From Comamonadaceae bacterium (GTDB lineage: Bacteria; Pseudomonadota; Gammaproteobacteria; Burkholderiales; Burkholderiaceae_C), in contig CANCAO010000113.1 in the NCBI GenBank assembly GCA_947374105.1, forward strand, positions 1 to 6,032: DNA of 6,032 nt, written 5' to 3'. The position numbers were made by a program, and so were the translations under genes. The notes beneath the pieces are model-generated. The model had not been told where the DNA came from. It ran no database searches and worked only from the letters and a program-made list of their open reading frames with translations. Positions 1 to 6,032 of the stretch are shown here, in pieces. The stretch's first letter is position 1, and each line of letters begins with the position of its first letter.

Positions 1-794
1 TGCACAAACAAATCTTCCGTCAACCGATCCAGAAAAAACTGCAAGATGCGCACCGAAGCGTCTATCTTCAGGTTGAACGTGCGATCCACAAACTTGAAAT
101 TGCGCGCGCCGCGTTGGTACAGACCCTCCAGCTCGGCCAAGAAGGCATCAAGGTCAAACGCCCACGCCGTTTTGTCGAGAGAACTCAAACAAAACTCGCA
201 CTTGAAAGGGCAACCCCGCGAAGCCTCCACATAGAGCAGGCGGTGCGCCAGATCGGCGTCGCTGTAATCGGCATAGGGCAGGTCAATATCGTCCAAGGGT
301 GGCTGCTCACCGAGGATGATTTTCATCAGCGGCTTCGGCCCATGCAGTAAGGCGTGGCAGAGTTTGGGAAAGCTCACATCGCCCCAGCCGGTGATGACAT
401 GATCGGCCAGTTGCACGATGGCTTGGCCTTCGGTCTCATGGCTCACCTCCGGCCCGCCCAGCACCACGGTGATGTCGGGGCGCTGCGCTTTGAGCAGACG
501 CACCACCTCACAGGTCTGCGTCACGTTCCAGATGTACACACCAAAGCCGATGACTTGGGGCCCAGTGCCTGCACTTGAACCGGTGCCTGTATCTATGCCC
601 AAGGTAGCCAGCAACTCGTCCACCACCTCCTGCGGCTTGCGCGCAATCGTGAACTCGCGCAGCACCGTGCGCAGGCGCAAGTCCGGCCCACCATGCCGCG
701 TCATATTGGCCAGCAGGTAGCGCAGGCCAAGTGAGGCGTGAATGTACTTTGCATTCAAGGTGGCGAGGATGATGTCGCAAGCGCAGGCGGTCAT
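1..794 (-). CDS. B12-binding domain radical SAM protein, DUF4080-like (partial, C-terminus beyond left edge)
   Basis: The reverse strand is open from an ATG at 794-792 to the window edge: 264 complete codons and no stop, so the C-terminus is missing. The N-terminal half (about residues 6-130) looks like a cobalamin-binding Rossmann domain. It opens with DIILATLNAKYIHASLGLRY and later has VVLGGPEVSHE, both typical of the B12-binding radical SAM group annotated with DUF4080. A radical SAM core follows, with the iron-sulfur motif C-x3-C-x2-C at Cys195, Cys199 and Cys202 (RGCPFKCEFC) and then FKFVDRTFNLK. Such enzymes use a 4Fe-4S cluster to cleave S-adenosylmethionine; the substrate of this subgroup is not known to me. 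An in-frame ATG at 821-819 would add nine residues and is preceded by an in-frame TGA. I prefer 794 because the conserved motif then begins five residues in, but neither start has a strong ribosome binding site. It lies 57 bp downstream of the sensor kinase on the same strand, so co-transcription is plausible. Family is well supported; function is not. Confidence 0.9.
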   Translation of the reverse strand, partial: MTACACDIILATLNAKYIHASLGLRYLLANMTRHGGPDLRLRTVLREFTIARKPQEVVDELLATLGIDTGTGSSAGTGPQVIGFGVYIWNVTQTCEVVRLLKAQRPDITVVLGGPEVSHETEGQAIVQLADHVITGWGDVSFPKLCHALLHGPKPLMKIILGEQPPLDDIDLPYADYSDADLAHRLLYVEASRGCPFKCEFCLSSLDKTAWAFDLDAFLAELEGLYQRGARNFKFVDRTFNLKIDASVRILQFFLDRLTEDLFV

Positions 795-851
795 AGCCTG
801 ATTATCCAATGATGTCCCCATCAAACTGCTCAGACCAACTCATGCACGGCC

Positions 852-3173
852 TCAAGCCATGCTGTTCAGCACGTCCACAGTGCGTTGGGCTAGTATTCGG
901 AACTGGTCTGTCAATTGACCCAGGTCAGAAACGCCACCTCTGTCAACAAGCGCCTCCAGACGAGCGCACACCCCCATCAAGGCATTGGCCCCTATGAGTC
1001 CGGCTGAACCTCGCATGTTGTGGCTCATCACCTTGATCGCGGCCAGATCACGGTCATCTATGGCAACGTTCATGGCGGCGATTTGCTCGTTCAAAGTCTT
1101 TTGGATCGTGGGCAAGAGTTGGCGCAGTTTGCTACTGTCGTTGCCGAAGGATTCCTGTAGGAGCTTTGCATCCAGCACCTCAACGTCAAAAGCGCTATCA
1201 ACCGGCTCAATGACCTTGGCCACATCGTCAGCGACAGGCACGCTGGGCAGCCAGCGCATCTGTAGCTCGCGCAGGCGCACCAGGTCTGCGGGCTTGATGA
1301 GCACATCGTCCATGCCAGCTTCTTTGCAACGGGCCAGGGTATCGGACATGGTGTTGGCAGTCCACCCCAGAACGGGTGTGCGGGGACGGCCCTGTGCGAC
1401 CTCGGTCTCCCGTATCGCCCGCGCCAGCTCGTAGCCATTGCGTTCGGTCATGTTGATATCGGTCAGCACCAGCGCGTAGTCTCCGTTCTGCCACAACTCC
1501 AAGGCCTGATCGCCGTCGGTTGCAGTGCGCACGCGCAGACCCAGCAAACTGAACTGGCGTTGAATCAGGATACGGTTGGTTTGGTTATCGTCCACAGCCA
1601 ATACCCAGGGTGTGCTTTTGGGGGGTGCTACGGTCGTTTTAGGCAATTGGTGCTCAAAGGCAATGTCGCTCAAAGGTGGTGTTGCCATTTGAATCGAGGA
1701 GGTCAGTGACGTGCGGGACGATGTGTGCATTTGCTCTACTGGCACGGCCTCGCTCAGCGCCAATTTGAACGTGGCACTGAAGGTAGTACCTTCTTGAGGT
1801 GCACTTTGGACTTGCAGCTCCCCACCCATCATCTCGGTTAATCGGCGGCTAATGACCATGCCCAGACCGATGCCACCATACAGACCCGATGTGTTGGCCC
1901 CTACTTGCTCAAACGGCTTAGCCAGGCGCATCTGCATCTCAGGGGTCATGCCAATGCCTGTGTCTTTGACCGATAAACGAATCGTTTCAACACCCGCGGT
2001 GCGGTCGATGAAGTCGGCCCTAAGCTCCACAAAACCTTGACTTGTGAACTTGATGGCATTACTGACCAAATTGCCCAGCACTTGCATCAAGCGGTGCGGA
2101 TCAGCCATCAAGCCTGCGTTGATTCGGGGATCTAGCGTGTAGCTTAGCTCCAGCCCTTTGCGACTGGCTCGCGTGGCGTATTTACTGCAAACACACGTTA
2201 GCAGATACCCGATCGAGACCGGCTCCAACACGATCTGAAGTTTGCCCGCCTGAATTTTTGAATGATCCAGGATGTCGTCAATGATGTGCACCATGGAGCG
2301 ACCCGAATCGCGCGCAATATCCAGCATCTCTGACTGGTCTTGATTCAAGGGTGAATGCCCCAGCAGCTCCAATAAACCCAAGAGGCTACTCATCGGCGTG
2401 CGAATCTCATGGCTCATGGTGGCCAAGAATTGCTCCTTGGCCTGAGCGGTTTGCTCGGCTGCCTTTTTCTCTACGGCCAGGGCATGATTTCCCAGTTCCA
2501 GTTCGATCTGCTCGGCTCTGCTTCTGATTTGCCGCAAACCACTGACAAAGACCAGGCCCAGCAAGCCCCCCATGGCCGCCAAAACAAAGATGTACATCTG
2601 AGCCGCTCTACCGTTTGCCACATCGCGCGCATCCCCTCCCAATGACAACAAGCGCTGTTCCTCGTCTTGGATTTGCGTCATCTGGTTCTGATAGCGGGCT
2701 CGGACCCCCGAGTGCTCTAGGTTCATGACAAGCAGGCGCGCCGCCTCAAAACCTTGCGTTTCACGCGTTGCGATAGTTTGAGAAACCTGATCCTGGCACT
2801 CTTGGAGCAGCGTCGACAAACCGTCTATACGCGTCTTCTGGCTGGCACTGTCTTGGGAGAGTGATTTAAGGTGTTCGAGTGCGGCTGCACGTTTTTGCTC
2901 AGTCAAAGCCTGTTGCGCCAGCACAGCCCGGTCGCCGGAGATAACAAAGCCGCGGGCCATGGATTCAATGCTGAAGGTTGATTCTCGGATCACCGCCACC
3001 TCACTCAACACTTCATGGCTGCGCCGGAACCTATTCAAGTCTTGATCGACCTCGCGCAAGAACTTGTAGGTACTGACCCCCAACCCAATGAGCGCCCCAA
3101 CAATGCCAACGAACACCAACAGCATAAGCCAATGGGTAAGAGGTTTCGGGTGAAGATTCACTTTGTGTGACAT
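852..3173 (-). CDS. BvgS-type hybrid sensor histidine kinase (CHASE3-like, HisKA, HATPase, REC, Hpt)
   Basis: This is an inner-membrane sensor kinase of 773 residues with an internal phosphorelay. Transmembrane helix 1 spans about residues 14-36. A helical periplasmic domain (about 40-190) containing MARGFVISGD resembles CHASE3, and helix 2 spans about 192-214. A short coiled linker leads to HisKA with phospho-acceptor His255 (ATMSHEIRTP). The ATPase domain shows the N box (NLVSNAIKF, near Asn372), G1 (DTGIGM, 404-409), F box (KPFEQVG) and G2 (GGIGLG, 433-438). After a Ser/Thr-rich linker (about 475-520) comes a receiver domain with Asp528/Asp529, phospho-acceptor Asp572, Thr605 and Lys627. 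A C-terminal Hpt domain carries His718 (SHNMRGSAGLIGA). All catalytic residues are present, so His-Asp-His relay should work. The receiver motif after Asp572 reads INMTERNG rather than the common MPxMDG. No partner response regulator is in the window, and the signal is unknown. The start is the first usable codon after an in-frame stop, with a weak AAGAGA upstream. Confidence 0.96.
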   Translation of the reverse strand: MSHKVNLHPKPLTHWLMLLVFVGIVGALIGLGVSTYKFLREVDQDLNRFRRSHEVLSEVAVIRESTFSIESMARGFVISGDRAVLAQQALTEQKRAAALEHLKSLSQDSASQKTRIDGLSTLLQECQDQVSQTIATRETQGFEAARLLVMNLEHSGVRARYQNQMTQIQDEEQRLLSLGGDARDVANGRAAQMYIFVLAAMGGLLGLVFVSGLRQIRSRAEQIELELGNHALAVEKKAAEQTAQAKEQFLATMSHEIRTPMSSLLGLLELLGHSPLNQDQSEMLDIARDSGRSMVHIIDDILDHSKIQAGKLQIVLEPVSIGYLLTCVCSKYATRASRKGLELSYTLDPRINAGLMADPHRLMQVLGNLVSNAIKFTSQGFVELRADFIDRTAGVETIRLSVKDTGIGMTPEMQMRLAKPFEQVGANTSGLYGGIGLGMVISRRLTEMMGGELQVQSAPQEGTTFSATFKLALSEAVPVEQMHTSSRTSLTSSIQMATPPLSDIAFEHQLPKTTVAPPKSTPWVLAVDDNQTNRILIQRQFSLLGLRVRTATDGDQALELWQNGDYALVLTDINMTERNGYELARAIRETEVAQGRPRTPVLGWTANTMSDTLARCKEAGMDDVLIKPADLVRLRELQMRWLPSVPVADDVAKVIEPVDSAFDVEVLDAKLLQESFGNDSSKLRQLLPTIQKTLNEQIAAMNVAIDDRDLAAIKVMSHNMRGSAGLIGANALMGVCARLEALVDRGGVSDLGQLTDQFRILAQRTVDVLNSMA

Positions 3174-3315
3174 TGGATCTCTTAGGAAAATCTTGGATTC
3201 AAGGTTATCCTGCTTCTCGTTGTTTTATCTAGCCTGTTTATCAAGTGCACTGATGGGCGCCGGAACTTAAACCAGCAGTGCCAACTCCGATTCACACCCA
3301 CACCCCTGAGCTTTC
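3174..3315. promoter_or_regulatory. Divergent intergenic region, presumed promoters for both gene groups
   Basis: This 142-bp gap separates the start codons of the leftward kinase and the rightward DsbD-like gene, so promoters for both directions are expected here. It is more AT-rich than the flanking genes around 3184-3242. Three TTATC (GATAA on the other strand) pentamers lie at 3205-3209, 3225-3229 and 3238-3242. I could not find a -35/-10 pair with good spacing on either strand, and I recognise no operator. The role is inferred from gene orientation rather than from a motif. Confidence 0.45.
3178..3183 (-). promoter_or_regulatory. Probable ribosome binding site of the sensor kinase
   Basis: On the reverse strand AAGAGA lies four bases before the kinase ATG (3173-3171). 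It is an imperfect match to AAGGAG at a slightly short but workable distance. Between this ATG and the preceding in-frame TAA there is no other ATG, GTG or TTG, so the start is fixed by the frame even though the site is weak. Confidence 0.4.
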
Positions 3316-5520
3316 ATGATTTCTTATCGGCCTCTTCGCCTTGCGGCTTTAGCTCTCATTTTTTTGACCACCACCTGCGTCGGCCTATCCTTGGCCAACG
3401 CGCAAACTGACCCAAAAAAATCAACTGTCACCACGCCCCAGATACACGCTGAGTTGATGGCCCATGCCCCTCAGGGCATCTCAACATACACAAAGGATAC
3501 CTCTTACTCGACCCTCACCACGGTGTGGGTCGGACTGCAACTCACACACCAGCCCGGCTGGCACACTTACTGGAAAAACCCGGGCGACTCAGGCCTGCCT
3601 ACCCAACTGCAATGGACTCTACCCGTCGGCGTGACGGCCGGCGACATCCAGTGGCCCAGCCCCAAACGCCTGCCACTAGGCCAACTTGTCAACTACGGCT
3701 ACGAGGGCACGGTGCTGCTGCCCGTGCCATTGACGATCACGCCTGACTTCAAACCCGGCCTGCTGGCCAGCAGTTTGCCCATTCAACTCAAAGCCAGTTG
3801 GCTGGTGTGTCGCCTAGAGTGCATCCCGGAAGAGGGGGAGTTCAGCCTGAGCCTACCGCTCAAGGGCTCCACCGCCATTAACACGGCGGCTTTTGATGCC
3901 GCGCTGGCCGCCCGGCCCCAAGCCTGGGTGGCGGACAAGGCCAGCCGCTTCACCGTCCAAGGCGATGCACTCCAACTGACGATAGCGGGCTTGCCCTCTA
4001 GCCTGCACGACAAGCTGCTGGATTTTTTTCCGGAAACACCTGAAGTCCTAAACCCCTCTGCACCGTGGCAACAGGCTTGGCAGGGCAACGTATGGACGGC
4101 CCTGGTGCCGCTGTCACCACAACGCAGCCAGAGCCACTCGCAATTGGCCGCGGTGATCAAACTCAGCGGGGCAGATGCGCCCAGCAGCCCCGGCTGGCGT
4201 GTGGAACTGCCTGTCTCGGGGATTTGGCCTACCGTTGCTGCACGCCCGACCGTTTCCCCGGCACTGCAAGCGGCGCTTGATGGCAATGCCAATGCGGGCA
4301 GCGCCCCGCCTGCGGTCTCGCTCGGCCTACTGGCGGCGCTGATCGGCGCCTTACTAGGCGGGCTGATCCTCAATCTCATGCCCTGCGTGTTCCCGGTGCT
4401 GGCGATCAAGGTGCTGAACTTCACCAGCCATGCGCACGACCACCGCAGCCACCGCATCAGCGGCCTAGCCTATACCGCTGGTGTGATGGTGAGCTTCATG
4501 GTCTTAGGGCTGCTGCTGCTGGGCCTGCGCTCAGCGGGCGAGAGCCTGGGCTGGGGCTTTCAGCTGCAAAACCCGGCTGTGGTGGCGGGCTTGGCTGCGC
4601 TGTTCACGGTAATTGGGCTGAACTTGGCAGGTGTGTTCGAGTTTGGGTCTTTGTTGCCCTCGGGGCTGGCGGCGTTTCAGGCGCGGCACCCGGTGCTGGA
4701 CGCGTTCCTCACCGGTGTGCTGGCGGTGGCCGTGGCCTCGCCGTGCAGCGCACCTTTCATGGGGGCTTCACTCGGGCTGGCGGTGACGCTGCCCGCCGCT
4801 CAGGCCCTGCTGATTTTTGCCGCCCTGGGTTTGGGTTTGGCCCTGCCCTATCTGCTGGCCAGCTTTGTGCCTGCCGTGGCACGCGCCCTACCCAAGCCGG
4901 GCGCTTGGATGGACGCCTTGCGCAAGCTGCTGGCTTTCCCCATGTTTGCCACCGTGGTGTGGCTGGTGTGGGTGCTGGGCCAGCAAAGCGGCATTGACGG
5001 GGCGGGCGCGCTGCTGGCGATTTTGGTGGCGATGAGTGCGGTACTGTGGTCGCTCTCGCTGCAGGGGCGTTTGCGCACCGTGATTGCTACATTTTTAATA
5101 GCTGTTTGTGGTTATTTAATGTGGTCTGCCGGTCCATTTGTCATTAAATTAAGCGCTGACAATGGCACGCAGAGCACCCCTCAGGGCTGGCAGGCCTGGA
5201 ACCCCGGCAAAGTGGATCAACTGCTGGCCGATCAGAAGACAGTGTTCGTTGATTTCACCGCCGCCTGGTGCGTGACCTGCCAGTACAACAAAAGAACCAC
5301 CCTGGCCAACGCCGAAGTGCAGGCTGCCTTTGCGGCTAAAGGCATCGTCATGCTGCAAGCCGACTGGACGCGCCGCGACCCGGCCATCACCGCCGCGCTG
5401 GCGCAACTCGGGCGCAACGGCGTGCCGGTCTATGTGTTTTACAAGGCCGGACGGGCACCGCTCGTGCTGTCTGAAATTTTGAGCGTGCAAGAAGTGCGCG
5501 AGGCAATTAACAGCTTATGA
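3316..5520 (+). CDS. DsbD/ScsB-like thiol:disulfide interchange protein (membrane protein-disulfide reductase)
   Basis: The family moves reducing equivalents from cytoplasmic thioredoxin across the inner membrane to periplasmic partners. A signal peptide (residues 1-29) has a likely cleavage site after ALA-type motif ANA (27-29). A large periplasmic N-terminal domain (about 30-325) contains GWHTYWKNPGDSGLP and the cysteine pair WLVCRLEC (Cys165, Cys169). Roughly eight membrane helices (about 335-606) carry one redox cysteine in NLMPCVFPVL (Cys357) and one in ASPCSAPFMGASLG (Cys477). The C-terminal thioredoxin-like domain (about 625-734) has AAWCVTC (Cys652, Cys655) and a cis-proline motif GVPVYVFY (Pro704). 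All six redox cysteines are therefore present. At 734 residues it is much longer than E. coli DsbD (about 565), mainly through the N-terminal domain, and the C-x3-C pair points to the ScsB-like branch, so I give no gene symbol. An in-frame TGA at 3307-3309 fixes the start; its ribosome binding site is weak. Bases 5082-5153 are anomalously AT-rich. It overlaps the next gene by four bases. Confidence 0.96.
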   Translation: MISYRPLRLAALALIFLTTTCVGLSLANAQTDPKKSTVTTPQIHAELMAHAPQGISTYTKDTSYSTLTTVWVGLQLTHQPGWHTYWKNPGDSGLPTQLQWTLPVGVTAGDIQWPSPKRLPLGQLVNYGYEGTVLLPVPLTITPDFKPGLLASSLPIQLKASWLVCRLECIPEEGEFSLSLPLKGSTAINTAAFDAALAARPQAWVADKASRFTVQGDALQLTIAGLPSSLHDKLLDFFPETPEVLNPSAPWQQAWQGNVWTALVPLSPQRSQSHSQLAAVIKLSGADAPSSPGWRVELPVSGIWPTVAARPTVSPALQAALDGNANAGSAPPAVSLGLLAALIGALLGGLILNLMPCVFPVLAIKVLNFTSHAHDHRSHRISGLAYTAGVMVSFMVLGLLLLGLRSAGESLGWGFQLQNPAVVAGLAALFTVIGLNLAGVFEFGSLLPSGLAAFQARHPVLDAFLTGVLAVAVASPCSAPFMGASLGLAVTLPAAQALLIFAALGLGLALPYLLASFVPAVARALPKPGAWMDALRKLLAFPMFATVVWLVWVLGQQSGIDGAGALLAILVAMSAVLWSLSLQGRLRTVIATFLIAVCGYLMWSAGPFVIKLSADNGTQSTPQGWQAWNPGKVDQLLADQKTVFVDFTAAWCVTCQYNKRTTLANAEVQAAFAAKGIVMLQADWTRRDPAITAALAQLGRNGVPVYVFYKAGRAPLVLSEILSVQEVREAINSL
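5082..5153 (+). repeat. AT-rich palindromic segment inside the DsbD-like gene, possible domesticated repeat element
   Basis: By hand count this 72-bp stretch has 24 G/C bases (33%), whereas the DNA on both sides is clearly GC-rich. It holds a short inverted repeat, GCTA (5086-5089) with TAGC (5099-5102), and an exact 8-bp inverted repeat, ATTTAATG (5114-5121) with CATTAAAT (5142-5149), separated by 20 bases. It ends beside the palindrome AGCGCT (5152-5157). The layout resembles an abundant intergenic repeat I recall from Comamonadaceae (GCTA, T/A-run, TAGCTG, then AGCGCT), but this is from memory and the match is degenerate. The reading frame stays open through it and encodes the last membrane helix and start of the linker. 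A hydrophobic helix alone can raise T content, so this could also be coincidence. Confidence 0.35.
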
Positions 5521-5930
5521 AGACCAACGACACCATCACCCACATCCTCGACCACTACCGCACCGTGGCCGTGGTGGGCCTGTCCCCCAAGCCGCACCGC
5601 GACAGCCATGAAGTGGCTGCCTACATGCAAGCGCATGGCTGGCGCATCGTGCCCATCAACCCCAACGCCACGGAGGTGTTGGGCGAGCGGGCCTACGCCA
5701 CGCTGAGCGAGGCGGCGCAGCATGAGCGCATCGAGCTGGTGAACTGCTTTCGCAACAGCGCGGACATCCCGCCCATCGTTGATGAAGCCATCGCCATCGG
5801 CGCTAAAGCGGTGTGGATGCAGCTCGACATCGCGCACGCCGCTGCTACCGAGAAGGCGCGTGCGGCGGGCTTGCTGGTGGTGGAGAATCGCTGCCTGAAG
5901 ATTGACCACGCAGCACGCCCACACGCATGA
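5517..5930 (+). CDS. CoA-binding domain protein, YccU-like
   Basis: This small cytoplasmic protein of 137 residues is a single Rossmann-like CoA-binding domain (CoA_binding_2 type, as in the YccU group), a fold shared with the nucleotide-binding part of succinyl-CoA synthetase. Visible landmarks are VAVVGLSPKPHRDSH (residues 17-31), the second-strand motif IVPINPN (44-50), AVWMQLDIAH (98-107) and the terminal VVENRCLKIDH (121-131). The length is normal for the family and nothing appears broken. Its cellular role is not established, and CoA binding is inferred from the family. The ATG overlaps the TGA of the DsbD-like gene (ATGA, 5517-5520). The best purine-rich site, GAGG at 5500-5503, is 13 bases away, rather far, so translation probably depends on coupling with the upstream gene. 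It has cysteines at 77 and 126, the second within the conserved C-terminal motif. Confidence 0.93.
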   Translation: MKTNDTITHILDHYRTVAVVGLSPKPHRDSHEVAAYMQAHGWRIVPINPNATEVLGERAYATLSEAAQHERIELVNCFRNSADIPPIVDEAIAIGAKAVWMQLDIAHAAATEKARAAGLLVVENRCLKIDHAARPHA

Positions 5931-6032
5931 CCCAAGAACCTCAAGCCCACGAGACCACGCACGAGACCCTGAGCGTCACCCACGCCGAGTTTTGCCGAGG
6001 CCTGCCTGCCGGTGAGTTCAATCTCATTGTTG
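5927..6032 (+). CDS. Unrecognised protein, N-terminal fragment (cut by right edge)
   Basis: An ATG at 5927-5929 overlaps the TGA of the CoA-binding gene (ATGA, 5927-5930) and opens a frame with no stop for the remaining 35 codons. The fragment begins MTQEPQAHETTHETLSV and continues with an FCRGLPAGEFNLIV segment. The first 17 or so residues are polar and low-complexity, partly from a 9-bp direct repeat. No signal peptide or membrane segment is visible in this part. There is no ribosome binding site upstream, as expected if it is translated by re-initiation at the overlap. I do not recognise the family and assign no function. Support for it being a gene comes from the overlap arrangement, the open frame and codon use similar to its neighbours. 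Confidence 0.65.
   Translation, partial: MTQEPQAHETTHETLSVTHAEFCRGLPAGEFNLIV
5948..5968 (+). repeat. Short tandem-like direct repeat, 9 bp twice
   Basis: CACGAGACC occurs at 5948-5956 and again at 5960-5968, separated by ACG, giving a 12-base period that keeps the reading frame. It encodes the HETTHET stretch near the N-terminus of the partial last gene. It probably arose by local slippage in a polar, poorly constrained leader. Confidence 0.6.

Noticed and set aside
46..720. Several short forward-strand frames at the left end
   Set aside because: The reverse strand here encodes a continuous radical SAM protein with family motifs, so these are complementary-strand shadows.
985..1434. Open frame of 149 codons on the forward strand inside the kinase gene
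   Set aside because: It is opposite the Hpt and receiver domains of the kinase; the Ser/Arg-rich translation has no motif.
3248..3280. CACTG / CAGTG inverted repeat in the intergenic region
   Set aside because: The arms are only 5 bp with 23 bases between them, which is expected by chance, and there is no T-run to make a terminator.
3272..3284. Possible sigma-54 promoter (TTGGCACTGCTGG on the reverse strand)
   Set aside because: The -24 half matches well, but the required GC at -12 is absent (TT is present), so the pair is not credible.
3783..4457. Long open frame (224 codons) on the reverse strand inside the DsbD-like gene
   Set aside because: It lies antisense to a clearly coding region with intact domain motifs. 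Its translation is low-complexity Ser/Ala-rich with no recognisable fold, as expected from a GC-rich complementary strand.
5439..5924. Open frame of 161 codons on the reverse strand across the CoA-binding gene
   Set aside because: It is antisense to a well-supported CoA-binding protein. The His/Val/Gly-rich translation is typical of a shadow frame and has no family resemblance.

Overview
The window looks like ordinary chromosome from a moderately high-GC proteobacterium. I infer Betaproteobacteria (Burkholderiales, probably Comamonadaceae, a Rhodoferax/Polaromonas-type organism). The basis is codon bias, the large DsbD/ScsB-type protein, the B12-binding radical SAM protein and a degenerate AT-rich palindromic segment that resembles an element I remember from that family. 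No database search was possible, so the taxon is a guess from style.

Layout. Two gene groups diverge from a 142-bp intergenic region (3174-3315). The leftward group is a 773-residue BvgS-type hybrid sensor kinase (852-3173), followed 57 bp later (30 bp if an upstream ATG is used) by a cobalamin-binding-domain radical SAM protein that runs off the left edge (1-794). The radical SAM frame is open throughout and has no stop in the window. The rightward group is a 734-residue DsbD/ScsB-like membrane thiol-disulfide reductase (3316-5520), a 137-residue CoA-binding Rossmann protein (5517-5930) and the first 35 codons of an unrecognised protein (5927-6032). Both junctions in this group are 4-base ATGA overlaps, so the three genes almost certainly form a translationally coupled operon.

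How they work together. The DsbD-like protein should carry electrons from cytoplasmic thioredoxin through its membrane domain (Cys357/Cys477) and its thioredoxin-like domain (Cys652/Cys655) to its periplasmic N-terminal domain (Cys165/Cys169), which would reduce periplasmic substrates. The kinase has CHASE3-like sensor, HisKA, HATPase, REC and Hpt modules and must pass phosphate to a response regulator not encoded here. No functional link between the kinase and the divergent redox operon can be shown from sequence.

The most unusual local signal is a roughly 70-bp AT-rich island (about 33% GC, with inverted repeats) inside the DsbD-like gene. It encodes the last membrane helix and the linker before the thioredoxin domain, and could be a repeat element that became coding sequence. 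I see no RNA genes, CRISPR array, transposase, attachment site or clear terminator, and no convincing new defence or mobile system.
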